A DNA stretch of 64,000 nucleotides from Mangrovibacter phragmitis (GCF_001655675.1 NZ_LYRP01000047.1:1-64000), one strand, 5' to 3'; positions 7,988 through 17,625 are shown, counted from the stretch's first letter. Translations and numbers: made by a program. The notes: generated from the sequence alone by a model not told the origin.

Positions 7988-8687
7988 CTAATCATCCCTC
8001 TGAATATTGCTTAGTACACTTTTCGCACTACAGCCATCGCGGACGATAATAGTATAACAATCCAGTTTAGATCAAATTTTCAGATCTTAATTTCTTAATT
8101 AGAATATTCTTAAGAATTTAATACTGCATTACAATCATTAATAATACTAAAGTGTTAGAACAACACGCCACCCAGAGTTCAGAAAGCAAACATTTATGTT
8201 GAAGAGGTTGAAATCTGCAGGATGTTATTAGAAAAAGTAATTTAATTTGATTAAAATCAAGGCGTAAAAAAATCAAATAACTATTAACAATCAATAAAGT
8301 AGATAAGGAACCACAGGAGAGATAAAGAAGGATGGGGAGAGCAGTAGCACTATTAAATGCTTCAAGATATTCCAGCGGGATCAGCTATCACTTTCCCTCC
8401 CCTGGCATACCAAACAAGCAGTAATAAATATTATTTATTAATAGGTTATAGCCCAACTGTAAGTATTACGGGCGCTATACGCTTTTCTTAGACGGAAGTC
8501 AGTGACAGTGTATGTAATGTCTTTTGTGTCAATTGACAGGAGGAATAAGCCAGTTACCCAGGCAGCAACAGCATTGCCACCCCGAAACAAAACATGACAG
8601 GGATAATTTTTCTCATCAATTACAATTTCATTATTTTGACTTTTATAAGTTACAGCTTATTTTATTACCGATATTTATTAGCTGGTG
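7988..8687. other. AT-rich stretch upstream of the T6SS genes, no gene seen
   Basis: About 700 bases, clearly richer in A and T than the flanking genes, with many short poly-A/T tracts. I found no supported coding sequence on either strand. It probably holds the promoter of the minus-strand T6SS operon. The composition would suit H-NS binding, but no specific site is claimed. Confidence 0.6.
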
Positions 8688-8855
8688 CTAACCCAATAAA
8701 CCACATTCACTAATGCCGCCAGCCACAATCAAGCCAGTGACACTATTGCCCGGTAGAATACGCCAACGTTGAGCTATATCACGCACCTCACCGGAACGTT
8801 CACCCCAGATACACGCAATACCAGCGTCAAATGCCAGCAAATTTTCATTAGCCGG
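8688..8855 (-). pseudogene. Decayed C-terminal fragment resembling a PIN-domain (VapC-type) toxin
   Basis: The minus-strand frame is open for 55 codons with no start. It reads LLAFDAGIACIWGER, then RILPGNSVTGLIVAGGIS, then stops. This resembles the last third of VapC/FitB PIN toxins (pattern FDxxIAxxWGE, then LP..D.LIAATA). Here the acidic residue before LIAATA is replaced and the terminal VTRN segment is gone. No antitoxin gene is visible; the space where it would lie is occupied by the polygalacturonase gene. If real, it marks an old insertion or deletion boundary. Confidence 0.35.
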
Positions 8856-8867
8856 TCATGTGCCTGG

Positions 8868-8890
8868 AATAAAATACCCCTTTCACTATT
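8868..8890 (+). promoter_or_regulatory. Weak KdgR-like box before the polygalacturonase gene
   Basis: The core AAAA-TACCCC-TTTC has the spacing of the KdgR consensus GAAA-N6-TTTC, and AT is found in the left flank. It lies 17 bases before the chosen start codon. KdgR represses pectin and uronate genes in enterobacteria. One core base differs from consensus, so this is only suggestive. Confidence 0.3.
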
Positions 8891-8906
8891 CTGGACTTGT
8901 AATCTT

Positions 8907-10259
8907 ATGCTCATGAATCACCGTAGACTTTTGGTATATGGGTACAGTGTTTATGTCTGGGCAGGATTGCTGGTCAGTGCTGCTGCCGTGGCTCAGGACA
9001 GACGACAGGTTGCTGAGCCAACCTTGCCCAGGAATGTCTGCACCACGTTGGAACCTGCTTCTGATTCATCTTCCCGCAACGATACCCTCCGTATACAGGA
9101 CGCTATCAATCGATGCCCTGCAGGAGCTGCGGTACACCTGGCCAGCGGCCGCTTTATCAGCGGCCCGCTAACCTTCAAATCTGGAGTCACACTCTGGGTT
9201 GACCGCGATGCGGTACTGGCTGCCAGCACCGATCCACGGGTTTACGACAAAGACGGGCATTGCGGCAGCATTGACGACAAGGGAAACGGCTGCAGACCTT
9301 TTATATTGTTTCGGGGCACACAAGGCGGTGGCATCGTTGGTGAGGGTGTGATCGATGGGCAAGGAGGTGAGACTATGGTCGGGCATAAAGAGACCTGGTG
9401 GCAGTTGGCTCGTCGCGCGCAAACTGAAGGCGGCAGACAGAACGTGCCACGTCTGATCGAGGTCGATAACTCGCGCGACATCACCTTCTACCAAATCACG
9501 CTGCACAATTCACCAAATTTCCATGTGGCCCTGAAAGGTGTCGAGGGTGCAACCTTTTGGGGGATACGCATTGATACGCCAGCTGATGCACGCAATACTG
9601 ACGGCATCGATCCGGGTGCCTCACAGGATGTGACCATAACTCACAGCTTCATCCGCACCGGTGATGACAACGTGGCTATCAAGGCCGGTAGCGGCACTAC
9701 CTCCCACATATCACTGATCGACAACCACTTTTATTGGGGACATGGACTGTCCATCGGCAGCGAGACGGTTGGCGGTGTCAGCGACATACTGGTACAGAAC
9801 CTGACGCTGGATGGCACCACCTCGGGCCTGCGCATCAAAAGTGATGTCAGCCGCGGCGGGCTGGTTCGTAATGTACGTTACGAACACATTTGCCTGCGCG
9901 ACAACCGCCGCCCACTGGATTTCGATACTCACTACACTCCCAACGCACGGGGCAACCAGATCCCGGTCTATCGCAATATCATACTTCGCGATGTCGTCGG
10001 CACATCGGGTAACCTGGTACTGCGTGGCTTTGACGCAGCCCATCCTCTGGGCATCATGCTGGATGGAGTTCGCTTCAACATGGACGCACACTGGCAGGTT
10101 GAATTCGCGCAGATACAAACCGGACCAGAAGGAACCCGTCCAGCGCTACCCGGAAAGCCTCTGGGTACAAATGTCTACGTTGGTTGCAGCCAACGCTGGG
10201 TGCCTTTTCCGGCCAAAAATAAAGAGCAGACTTTCCCGGCAATTCCCATAAAACGGTAA
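8907..10259 (+). CDS. Secreted polygalacturonase, glycoside hydrolase family 28
   Basis: The 450-residue protein starts with a signal peptide (charged MNHRR, hydrophobic core, AVA-Q cleavage at about residue 29). It then folds as a right-handed beta-helix. All GH28 active-site motifs are present in order: NTDGID, GDDNVAIKAG, GHGLSIGSE and RIKSD. These supply the three catalytic aspartates, the histidine and the Arg/Lys substrate clamp. The enzyme would hydrolyse alpha-1,4-galacturonan, releasing galacturonate or oligomers in the periplasm or outside. Upstream in-frame ATGs reach 8769, but only the ATGs at 8907 and 8913 put the signal peptide at the N-terminus. A convergent porin gene follows; a decayed toxin-like fragment lies upstream. 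Confidence 0.92.
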   Translation: MLMNHRRLLVYGYSVYVWAGLLVSAAAVAQDRRQVAEPTLPRNVCTTLEPASDSSSRNDTLRIQDAINRCPAGAAVHLASGRFISGPLTFKSGVTLWVDRDAVLAASTDPRVYDKDGHCGSIDDKGNGCRPFILFRGTQGGGIVGEGVIDGQGGETMVGHKETWWQLARRAQTEGGRQNVPRLIEVDNSRDITFYQITLHNSPNFHVALKGVEGATFWGIRIDTPADARNTDGIDPGASQDVTITHSFIRTGDDNVAIKAGSGTTSHISLIDNHFYWGHGLSIGSETVGGVSDILVQNLTLDGTTSGLRIKSDVSRGGLVRNVRYEHICLRDNRRPLDFDTHYTPNARGNQIPVYRNIILRDVVGTSGNLVLRGFDAAHPLGIMLDGVRFNMDAHWQVEFAQIQTGPEGTRPALPGKPLGTNVYVGCSQRWVPFPAKNKEQTFPAIPIKR

Positions 10260-10506
10260 GCTGGTCACGGGGTTGTAGAGCAGGCCGCCTGTATCCGTTG
10301 CCAGAGTCTGGCTGAACGAAGAATCTGAAGTGAGAGACCAGGTAACAGTGAGTATGGGGCTGGCAAGTTCTGGAAAACGGGAAGAATACGAGTGAGAGTA
10401 TTGCTGTGGCTGATGCCGCGCTTTACTGTGCAAAACAGCCATGGCGTATTGAATCCGGGAAGAAGGTACTGGGTGGTTGCATATTTTTGCCGCCACCCAA
10501 ACGGGT

Positions 10507-11784
10507 TTACATAACAGAGAACGGATATTCGACAAACACGCGAATTTCATTACCGCCAATGTTGTAATCCGCCGCATCAGAAGAGACGCGCAATACGGAA
10601 TAGCGCAGTTTCAGTTTCAGGTTTTTAGCAATGCCATTTGGCACTTTGTACTGCACCTGATTGAAGAACTCATGTTCGTGACCATTACTGCTGGCAGAGG
10701 TTTTAATGTTGTCACCACGCACATAAGCCACATCGTAACTCAGCCCCGGAGCACCGAGCCCGCTCAGGTCAACCGAATAAGCCACTTGCCAGGAGCGCTC
10801 GTCCTCACCATTGAAATCAGACCAGTAAGAGTTAGCCAGCCAAATCGTGTTGCCGCCATCGCCGATACCGCCATTTTTACGATAACCGCCATAATGGTAA
10901 CCCGTGCTGCCACTGCTCTGTTGCCAGGCGATTTTGAAGGTATGGATATCCCACAACACATAGCTTGCTGCCAGGCTCCAAATCGTATTACTGCGCCCAG
11001 TATTCAGGCTGTCGGCATAAGACTGGTCAAGGCGAGAATTATAGCCGTTGAAGTCCAGAATTAATTTCTGGTCATTGGTCAGCGGTTGGGTGAACGTCAT
11101 GCCAAGATATTGCTTGTTTTGCACATCCTGCACAGATGACGCATAAAAAGCGGCATTAAACTGGTTATTAAAGGCATAACGCGCGCCAGCAAAAGCCAGG
11201 CTGTTTAACCCACTGTCATGGCTGTCGTCGCTTTTTTGCTGTTCTGCTGTGAAATAGCCTGCACTGATATCCAGCCCCCGTAGTTCCTGCGAATCCAGCA
11301 TGAAGCCCGTAAAAGATTCATACAGCAAACGGGATTCGTCGGCAGTAACAATGGGCAATGCCGGGCGCTGATTACCGTAGCTCAACACAGTATTGGAAAA
11401 GCGCATTTTGGCACGCGCGCCAAATTTGGCTAAGTCAGACTTCGCTTTGCCATCCTGATCCTGAGCAAAGAAGTCGATTCCGCCCGCACCGCTACGCCCG
11501 CGCCCACCGTCAAGGCGTACTGCATACTGAGCAATACCGTCCACACCAAAGCCAACCGGCCCTTGAGTAAACCCGGAATTATATGTCGCAATAATGGCCT
11601 GACCCCATTCATCCCGGTCGCGAACACCAACGTCTTTATAATCACGCTTGATATAGGCATTTTTCAGCAATACATCCAGGTTGCTATCTTCCAGAAAGCC
11701 GTTACTGGTCTGTTGCCCTGAGTCGGCCGCAGCCGCATTTGCCGACAAGACCAGCAAGGCGGCGAAAGGCAGTGATTTTTTCAC
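10507..11784 (-). CDS. OprD-family outer-membrane porin
   Basis: The 425-residue precursor has a signal peptide (MKKSLPFAALLVLSANAAAA) and the OprD start pattern with GFLEDSNLDVLLKNAYIKRDYKD. Amphipathic strands follow, and the C-terminus VEYPFSVM carries an aromatic residue three from the end. OprD-family channels in enterobacteria take up specific small solutes (for example chitobiose through ChiP). Beside a polygalacturonase, a role in galacturonide entry is reasonable, but nothing in the sequence proves the substrate. It is convergent with the GH28 gene, 247 bases away. Confidence 0.85.
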   Translation of the reverse strand: MKKSLPFAALLVLSANAAAADSGQQTSNGFLEDSNLDVLLKNAYIKRDYKDVGVRDRDEWGQAIIATYNSGFTQGPVGFGVDGIAQYAVRLDGGRGRSGAGGIDFFAQDQDGKAKSDLAKFGARAKMRFSNTVLSYGNQRPALPIVTADESRLLYESFTGFMLDSQELRGLDISAGYFTAEQQKSDDSHDSGLNSLAFAGARYAFNNQFNAAFYASSVQDVQNKQYLGMTFTQPLTNDQKLILDFNGYNSRLDQSYADSLNTGRSNTIWSLAASYVLWDIHTFKIAWQQSSGSTGYHYGGYRKNGGIGDGGNTIWLANSYWSDFNGEDERSWQVAYSVDLSGLGAPGLSYDVAYVRGDNIKTSASSNGHEHEFFNQVQYKVPNGIAKNLKLKLRYSVLRVSSDAADYNIGGNEIRVFVEYPFSVM

Positions 11785-12418
11785 GTTGTGTTTACCTGTG
11801 TTGTCTGTTTGTATAATTGCTTATTTGAATGAAAAACATACACCTCAATGTAACTACAGGTTACACAGGCATACAATTTGTCATTTTTACCAGGCAAACA
11901 AACGAAAAGTATTATCAATTGGTGCGATGGTTAGCAGACTGTGTGCTCAATAGTAAGGAAAACAGCAGCTTTGTATAAAAAACAGCCAAAAATTGCTATT
12001 TTTCATTTTTTCCTGAATGGCACTGGCAGTAACACCTTTTAAACTAACAATAAACCGGTCGAACAGCGCTTTCGTTCGCCGCGCGATCACTGACAAAATC
12101 CGCTTTACCATGGCGGTTACACTATAAGTAATTTCGGCAAGGGTATGCAAAGCAAGAACCCGGAGGAACTTTCCCGGGCAACAGCACAAAGAACACCACG
12201 GCCAGGCTGACCATAACTATTTACATTTACAATAAGTCGTTAGTCATTCTCATAAGAATTATAAATAACTTAAAGAAAACTTCCGAAATACTCATTACCG
12301 ACACCAAATACCCCATTAACTAATTGACAAAAAAATCACGTATATCTATTTTTGTCGCCGTTGAGAAAAGTAATTTCAACAATGGATGAATATTTATCAA
12401 CTAATATGGATTTATAAA
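11785..12418. other. 634-base gap between the porin gene and the lipoprotein gene
   Basis: It holds control signals of the two divergent neighbours but no convincing gene. An 80-codon minus-strand ORF (11947-12189) has no family resemblance. At 11849-11865 an inverted repeat TGTAAC-TACAG-GTTACA lies about 65 bases before the porin start and looks like a regulator site. Confidence 0.55.
12324..12352 (+). promoter_or_regulatory. Sigma-70 promoter of the yhfL-type lipoprotein gene
   Basis: TTGACA at 12324-12329 (perfect -35) is followed after 17 bases by TATTTT at 12347-12352. The predicted start of transcription is about 60 bases before the ATG. Confidence 0.6.
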
Positions 12419-12586
12419 ATGAAAAAAACTGCAAAAGTATTTGCTTTACTGGCCGTTATTTCTACCTTAACTGCATGCAGCGGCACTATTCAGAACAAAG
12501 AGAAAGACTGCAGCTATGATTACCTGCTGCACCCGGCGGTTTCCATCTCTAAAATTATTGGTGGTTGTGGCGACACAGCAAAATAA
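12419..12586 (+). CDS. yhfL: Small lipoprotein, YhfL-type
   Basis: This 55-residue protein has a lipoprotein signal peptide ending LTAC at about residue 20. A short mature part contains CSYDYLLHPA and SISKIIGGCGDTAK, which match E. coli YhfL in length and pattern. The function of YhfL is unknown. The start is the ATG at 12419; an upstream in-frame ATG at 12386 would disrupt the signal peptide. In E. coli yhfL lies elsewhere on the chromosome, so its place here is not the E. coli one. Confidence 0.8.
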   Translation: MKKTAKVFALLAVISTLTACSGTIQNKEKDCSYDYLLHPAVSISKIIGGCGDTAK

Positions 12587-12603
12587 CCCACTTTGTCTGA
12601 AAA

Positions 12604-12644
12604 TAATTATTCCGGCCAACATAATCATATGGCCGGAATAATTA
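12604..12644. terminator. Perfect 14-bp inverted repeat, bidirectional terminator
   Basis: Arms at 12604-12617 and 12631-12644 pair perfectly, with the GGCC at the inner ends and A/T-rich outer ends. It sits between the convergent yhfL-type gene and ggt and can end both transcripts. Confidence 0.75.
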
Positions 12645-12694
12645 TAACTGTACAGCAAAAACTCTTGCTGTAGCTGGTTAATCAACAAGAACCG

Positions 12695-14458
12695 TTAATA
12701 GCCTCTTGCTGAACCCGCCGGGCGGCGTACATCATTTGCCCCATATAAATATCCTTCACGTACTTTCCCTGATACCGCACTATCGTTCCCTGAACTGGCA
12801 GTACTGACACCCGCAGCGCCTGGCAGCCCAACCATAATCAACTCCGCCGCACCCCAGGGAGTTTGTTCCACCATTTTATACCCCATCCCTGCCAGGATTT
12901 TTAGTGTATCTGCCGAGACGCCACGTTGCTCATAATAAACCTCATCTGGCAACCACTGGTGATGGATACGTGGTGCATTCACCGCCTCCTGCGGCGCCAT
13001 ACCAAAATCAATAATGTTCAGAGCTGTTTCCAGAGTGATAGTAATAATGCGTGAACCACCAGGTGACCCAAGCACCAGAAAAATTTTCCCGTCTTTAGTG
13101 ACCAGAGTTGGGCTCATTGAAGAGAGAGGCCGTTTGCCCGGTGCAATACTGTTTGCCGCCCCCTGAACCAGCCCATACATGTTTTTAGCTCCCACCTTAG
13201 TAGTGAAATCATCCATTTCATCATTCATAAAAAAGCCAGTACCCGGTGCCATCACCACCGCCCCAAAACGTCCATTAATGGTATAGGTGGTGGAGACGGC
13301 ATTGCCTGCGCTATCCACAATGGAATAATGGGTAGTTTCCGGTTTTTCATGAGGTGCAACCCCAGGCTTTAAGGATGATGAAGGCGTGGCTTTATCTGCA
13401 GGAATGGTTGCCCGGATTTTTGCTGCGTAATCCTTACTGAGCAGTCTGTCCAGAGGGTTTTTAACAAACGCCGGGTCGCCAAGATAGGTATTCCTGTCAA
13501 GGTAGGCATGGCGCATTGCTTCTGTCAGAGTATGGATAGCCGCAGCGGAGTTGAACCCCATAGATTTCAAATCATACCCTTCCAGTATATTCAGCGTTTC
13601 ACACAGCGTGACGCCCCCTGAGCTGGGCGGCGGTGCCGAAACGAAGCGGTAACCCCGGTATGTGCAGGTAACAGGCGCGGTTTCTGTCACCCGATAATTG
13701 GCAAAATCTGCGGCTGAGATAACCCCACCGCCTTTTTTCGCCGCGGCAGCCACTGCTTGTGGAATACGGCCTTTATAAAAAGCATCGGTCCCCTGTTTCG
13801 CTATTGCTTCCAAAGTCTTTGCCAGGTCACGCTGCACCAGCCTGTCCCCTGGTTGTAATGGAGAGCCATCCGGGCGCAGGAAAATACTGGCGATGTACGG
13901 GTCCTTTTTGAACCTCTCCACCGTTGTGTCGAGGACGTCCGTATCCGCCCGGGTGAGAATGTACCCTTCCCGGGCCAGCTTAATGGCCGGAGCCATAACC
14001 TGCTCACGCGTCAACTTACCGTACTTCTGGCGCGCCGTTTCCATGCCCAGCACAGTGCCGGGTACACCAGATGCCAGCCAGCCATAAAGGCTCGCCCCTT
14101 TGACCAGGTTACCATTTGCATCCTGGTACATCCTGACGCTGGCTCCAGCCGGTGCCATCTCGCGAAAATTAATGAAGGTATCTTTGCCGTCAGCGAGGTG
14201 GATTGTCATAAATCCACCGCCGCCAATATTTCCACAACAAGGGTTTACTACAGCTTCGGCGTAACCTACCGCAACCGCCGCATCAATGGCATTTCCCCCT
14301 TGCTTTAAAATTGCCAACCCGACTTTGGTCGCCAGGTCCTGAGATGTTACGACCATCCCATGTCGTGCTTCTGTTGCTGGCGCCGAAGCCGCATAAATCT
14401 GGCTACTGACCAATAACGCTGCGATGGAAAGCGCCCCTTGCCATTTTCTTATTAGCAT
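12695..14458 (-). CDS. ggt: Gamma-glutamyltransferase, periplasmic
   Basis: The 587-residue precursor has a signal peptide (to about residue 23). The large-subunit core includes GGNAIDAAVAVGYAEAVVNPCCGNIGGGGF, given here as the motifs GGNAIDAA and GNIGGGGF. The self-cleavage site is at TTHYSIVD (about residues 388-395), whose second Thr becomes the catalytic N-terminal nucleophile of the small subunit. RPLSSMSP and GSPGGSRI form the substrate loop. It cleaves gamma-glutamyl compounds such as glutathione or transfers the glutamyl group. Length fits E. coli Ggt (580). It lies 221 bases behind an ABC importer operon on the same strand, separated by a terminator. Confidence 0.93.
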   Translation of the reverse strand: MLIRKWQGALSIAALLVSSQIYAASAPATEARHGMVVTSQDLATKVGLAILKQGGNAIDAAVAVGYAEAVVNPCCGNIGGGGFMTIHLADGKDTFINFREMAPAGASVRMYQDANGNLVKGASLYGWLASGVPGTVLGMETARQKYGKLTREQVMAPAIKLAREGYILTRADTDVLDTTVERFKKDPYIASIFLRPDGSPLQPGDRLVQRDLAKTLEAIAKQGTDAFYKGRIPQAVAAAAKKGGGVISAADFANYRVTETAPVTCTYRGYRFVSAPPPSSGGVTLCETLNILEGYDLKSMGFNSAAAIHTLTEAMRHAYLDRNTYLGDPAFVKNPLDRLLSKDYAAKIRATIPADKATPSSSLKPGVAPHEKPETTHYSIVDSAGNAVSTTYTINGRFGAVVMAPGTGFFMNDEMDDFTTKVGAKNMYGLVQGAANSIAPGKRPLSSMSPTLVTKDGKIFLVLGSPGGSRIITITLETALNIIDFGMAPQEAVNAPRIHHQWLPDEVYYEQRGVSADTLKILAGMGYKMVEQTPWGAAELIMVGLPGAAGVSTASSGNDSAVSGKVREGYLYGANDVRRPAGSARGY

Positions 14459-14480
14459 TGTTACTCCTTGCCTGTTATGT

Positions 14481-14504
14481 AAAAAAAGCCTGCAACTTTG
14501 CAGG
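14481..14504 (-). terminator. Terminator between the ABC importer operon and ggt
   Basis: On the minus strand CCTGCA-AAGT-TGCAGG is followed by a run of seven T. It limits read-through from the ABC operon into ggt, so ggt probably has its own promoter or is expressed at a lower level. Confidence 0.75.
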
Positions 14505-14679
14505 AAGGGTAATCCATTCGTGCAAGAGGCAGGCCAATTTAACTATAGGCAAATCCAGGCTGAGTGCTTATTTAATTATTTATAAAACAGCCAGATATAT
14601 TCTCAACAGCAAACATTTTAACCATATATTTTTTATGCCTTTATAAACAGATAAAAACTATGCACACCGTCGGTGCAAG

Positions 14680-15540
14680 CTATTTCCCCAGACGGGATAG
14701 CATTTCCGGGCGCATAAATTTATGAATGACCAGCATAAACAGCACCGAAGGCAGTAACAGAATTAACGCGGTTATCGACGATATCTGGTAATTACCAGAC
14801 ATGCTGGCGGTATAAAGCATAATCGGCAATGTCGAAATATCCGGCGCACCAACAAAAAAAGTGCCAGTAAATTCATCCATTGATTCCAGAAAAACAAAGA
14901 TACTCGCGGCGATTATCCCGGGTGCTGCCTGAGGCAAAATAATGGTGAAGAAAGTGTATACCGGCCCGGCTCCCAGGTTACGGGCAGCTCTGGCCTGCAA
15001 TGGGTCTGTGGCTGAAAACGCAGCAACACTTATCCAGACGGAATACATTAACCCATGCACACTGTGTACCAGAACCACCCCCAGTACCGTACCATTAAGC
15101 CCCCACAGGTAAAACAGGCGGGCAACGTTCATATACACAGTCAGGTTTGGGAATGCCTGTGGGACAAGAAACAGCAACATGAACACCAGGCGTAACGGCA
15201 TAGTACGTTGAGCCAGGGCATAACCCGCAGGCACAGAGACAACCAGGCAAACCAACACGCTCAGTAGCGCAATTCCGAGGCTGGTAAATAATGAACCAGA
15301 AACATCACTATAAGGGCTGAATACCTGAAACCAGTATTTTAAACCCCACTGGCTGGGCAGTGCATGAGGGAAAAACCAGCTTTCCGCCACACTCCAGATA
15401 AGTAAATTAACAACCGGTCCAAGCAGAACTAACACCAGAAAAATAACCAGCAGTGTTTGCCAAAACCGCCCACTATACATCTGCAAAATACGCCGAGGTA
15501 ATTTGACTGATACCGGAACAGGTAACATTGCCGATGCCAT
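14680..15540 (-). CDS. ABC importer permease (second subunit)
   Basis: This 286-residue inner-membrane protein has six predicted membrane spans. The EAA-type loop RAARNLGAGPVYTFFTIILPQ at about residues 188-208 (motif AARNLGAG) contacts the ATPase. It belongs to the PotC/FbpB-like permeases of the spermidine, iron and phosphonate branch. Its start overlaps the stop of the first permease by one base. Substrate cannot be read from the sequence. Confidence 0.88.
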   Translation of the reverse strand: MASAMLPVPVSVKLPRRILQMYSGRFWQTLLVIFLVLVLLGPVVNLLIWSVAESWFFPHALPSQWGLKYWFQVFSPYSDVSGSLFTSLGIALLSVLVCLVVSVPAGYALAQRTMPLRLVFMLLFLVPQAFPNLTVYMNVARLFYLWGLNGTVLGVVLVHSVHGLMYSVWISVAAFSATDPLQARAARNLGAGPVYTFFTIILPQAAPGIIAASIFVFLESMDEFTGTFFVGAPDISTLPIMLYTASMSGNYQISSITALILLLPSVLFMLVIHKFMRPEMLSRLGK

Positions 15541-16373
15541 TACTGGCCCCCTTTTTCTTTCAGGCTGTAGCGTAAATAAAACCAGGACAACACAGCACAG
15601 ATTCCCCAGGAAACAATACCCAATGCACTGGCAACCGGGTAATCACCATAAGAGTTCACACGAAAAGCCATATCAACTGTCAACATGCCGGGGGAACCGG
15701 TGCCAATCATTAAAGGGACAGAAAGCACAGACAACATCATCACCGTGGACAACACCAATGCCACACCCAGGGTGGGCAGAACTTGCGGCAGAATAATAGT
15801 AAATAAAATGCGTATTCTGGACGCGCCCAAATTCCGTGCTGCCTGAATTTGCGCCGGATCTACCGCCGCCATCGCCCCGGCAACTAATAACGTGACAAAA
15901 GCAAATTGCTTCCAGACAAAGGTAATAATAATGCCTTTCCACCCTAAAAATGACACAGTTTCCAGTGGGTTAGCCAGGCCGGTCGCCACCAGCGCATTGT
16001 TCATTAATCCATTTTTTGCCAGGAACGTTCGCATCATTTGCGCCGTGACAATAAAGGGAATAAACAGCGGTAACCGGTACAATAAGCCCAGTAACCGGAC
16101 TACTTTTTGCCAGGGAGATAACACAACTACTGCGGAAACTGTTACTGAAATCACTGCCAGTAACACCAGAGAAATCAGCACGATAACTACAGAAAAAACA
16201 ATATCATGCGAATAGAGCGAAAAGACTTTACGCATTGGCTCAAGGCTGAATTCTGCCTGCTTACCGGTGAATGCGGTAACCAGAGAAGCCCCCATCGGCC
16301 AGATAAACAGCAGGCTTATCATTAGTGCGGCAGGTGCGACTAACAGATATAACTGAATGTTTTTATTTCTCAT
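15540..16373 (-). CDS. ABC importer permease (first subunit)
   Basis: This 277-residue inner-membrane protein has six predicted spans and an EAA loop QAARNLGASRIRI at about residues 178-190. It is paired with the next gene as a heterodimeric translocation channel. It is 66 bases downstream of the binding-protein gene in the same operon. Family: PotB/FbpB-like permeases. Confidence 0.88.
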   Translation of the reverse strand: MRNKNIQLYLLVAPAALMISLLFIWPMGASLVTAFTGKQAEFSLEPMRKVFSLYSHDIVFSVVIVLISLVLLAVISVTVSAVVVLSPWQKVVRLLGLLYRLPLFIPFIVTAQMMRTFLAKNGLMNNALVATGLANPLETVSFLGWKGIIITFVWKQFAFVTLLVAGAMAAVDPAQIQAARNLGASRIRILFTIILPQVLPTLGVALVLSTVMMLSVLSVPLMIGTGSPGMLTVDMAFRVNSYGDYPVASALGIVSWGICAVLSWFYLRYSLKEKGGQ

Positions 16374-16439
16374 CCCAGGCTGTCCGACTACAGAATTAAT
16401 GACAAAAATACGCCCGGGTGAGCAACCCGGGCTGAATAA

Positions 16440-17591
16440 TTAATTTGCGACCTGGCTTTCATAACCTTCTTTGATGTCATCAAAATAAGGTGCTATAGGA
16501 AAACTTTTGCCGTATTCAGCCAGCGCCTGAGGTGTAATTTCAGCAAACAGCTTTTCCCAGGTAGCGGTATCCAGCTCTGGTTTTACATATTTCGCGTCAA
16601 TCCCCGGATACCAGTTAAATTGCTTCACAATCCCCTGAGCCTGAACAGACGGGCTGGTTGCCAGGCTGATAAAATCTCGCGCCAGCTCAGGGTGTGCAGC
16701 TTTAGCAGGCAGGACATAATACATTGGTTGCCCGGGCATCCCTGGCGCTAACAGCGAAAGTTTAATTGACGGAGGCAATTTGCCCTGGTCTTTCCAGCTA
16801 TAAAACATATCCACCCACACTGGGCCCATAGCTATCTCACCACGGCTCAGCATGTCGAGAGTACCTGCATTACCCGGTGTAAATGTCACATTCTGATTAA
16901 AGGCTTTAAGTTTCTGGAATGCTGGCACCCAGCTTTGCTCAATGGCTTTATCATAGGGACCAGCAGACAGACGCATGGCATCTGTACCGCCCCAGGCATA
17001 GATCCACCCCACCACAAAACTGACACCCGACATCCCGTTTTTGATACCGTTATACCCAAAGGCTTTCGGGTGTTTTTCTACCCACTGCACTAACTCGCTA
17101 TAACTTTTTGGTGGTTTTTTTACCAGGTCACTATTCCAGGCGATGGCCGTCTGGCTCAAAAACATCGGCATGACATAGCCATCGACATTCACACCCAATG
17201 CATTTTTCGCATTCTGCGCACTGACCATTTTGCCTTCAGGAATAGAATCCCGGTAACGTGCCAGCAAGCCTTTTTCCACCAACTCACCACCTGCTTTCTG
17301 GTGCACCACGGCAACATCCATATCCCACTGTTTTACGCCACTCGCCTGCTGTGCCGATAGCTTCTCCATAATTTTATTCGAACCGGCATCTCCCGGCCCT
17401 GTTCCTATAACGTTCACTTTAACGCCAGGATGTGTTGCTTCGAATTTCGGTGCTAAAAACGTTTTCACGTAATCCACCATGTTCTGGTCACCGGCTGTTG
17501 CCACATTAAGCACTGTATCCCCCCAGGCTAAGGGTGTAAGCAGCCCGCAGGAAAGTGACGCCATTACTGCCAATTTTTTTATGGAAAACAT
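16440..17591 (-). CDS. ABC importer periplasmic binding protein
   Basis: The 383-residue precursor has a signal peptide (MFSIKKLAVMASLSCGLLTP, cleaved near AWG-D). Its body resembles the iron(III)/spermidine/phosphonate class of extracellular solute-binding proteins (FbpA/PotD/PhnS-like). The segment GTGPGDAGSNKIMEKL may form part of an anion-binding loop. I chose the ATG at 17591 because GGGGAT lies 5 bases before it and it starts the signal peptide. The frame extends to 17642 inside the ATPase gene, but that extension would block export. The ligand is unknown. Confidence 0.87.
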   Translation of the reverse strand: MFSIKKLAVMASLSCGLLTPLAWGDTVLNVATAGDQNMVDYVKTFLAPKFEATHPGVKVNVIGTGPGDAGSNKIMEKLSAQQASGVKQWDMDVAVVHQKAGGELVEKGLLARYRDSIPEGKMVSAQNAKNALGVNVDGYVMPMFLSQTAIAWNSDLVKKPPKSYSELVQWVEKHPKAFGYNGIKNGMSGVSFVVGWIYAWGGTDAMRLSAGPYDKAIEQSWVPAFQKLKAFNQNVTFTPGNAGTLDMLSRGEIAMGPVWVDMFYSWKDQGKLPPSIKLSLLAPGMPGQPMYYVLPAKAAHPELARDFISLATSPSVQAQGIVKQFNWYPGIDAKYVKPELDTATWEKLFAEITPQALAEYGKSFPIAPYFDDIKEGYESQVAN

Positions 17592-17625
17592 AATTATCCC
17601 CAAAATATTAATGAACAATAAGCCG

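Noticed and set aside
10373-10470. Plus-strand segment reading ADAALYCAKQ, like the end of a GGDEF domain
   Set aside because: About ten residues resemble the GGDEF C-terminal pattern, but nothing upstream in frame supports it. Too short to call a remnant with confidence.
11947-12189. 80-codon minus-strand ORF upstream of the porin gene
   Set aside because: Lacks a clear ribosome site and recognisable features. Composition suggests chance.
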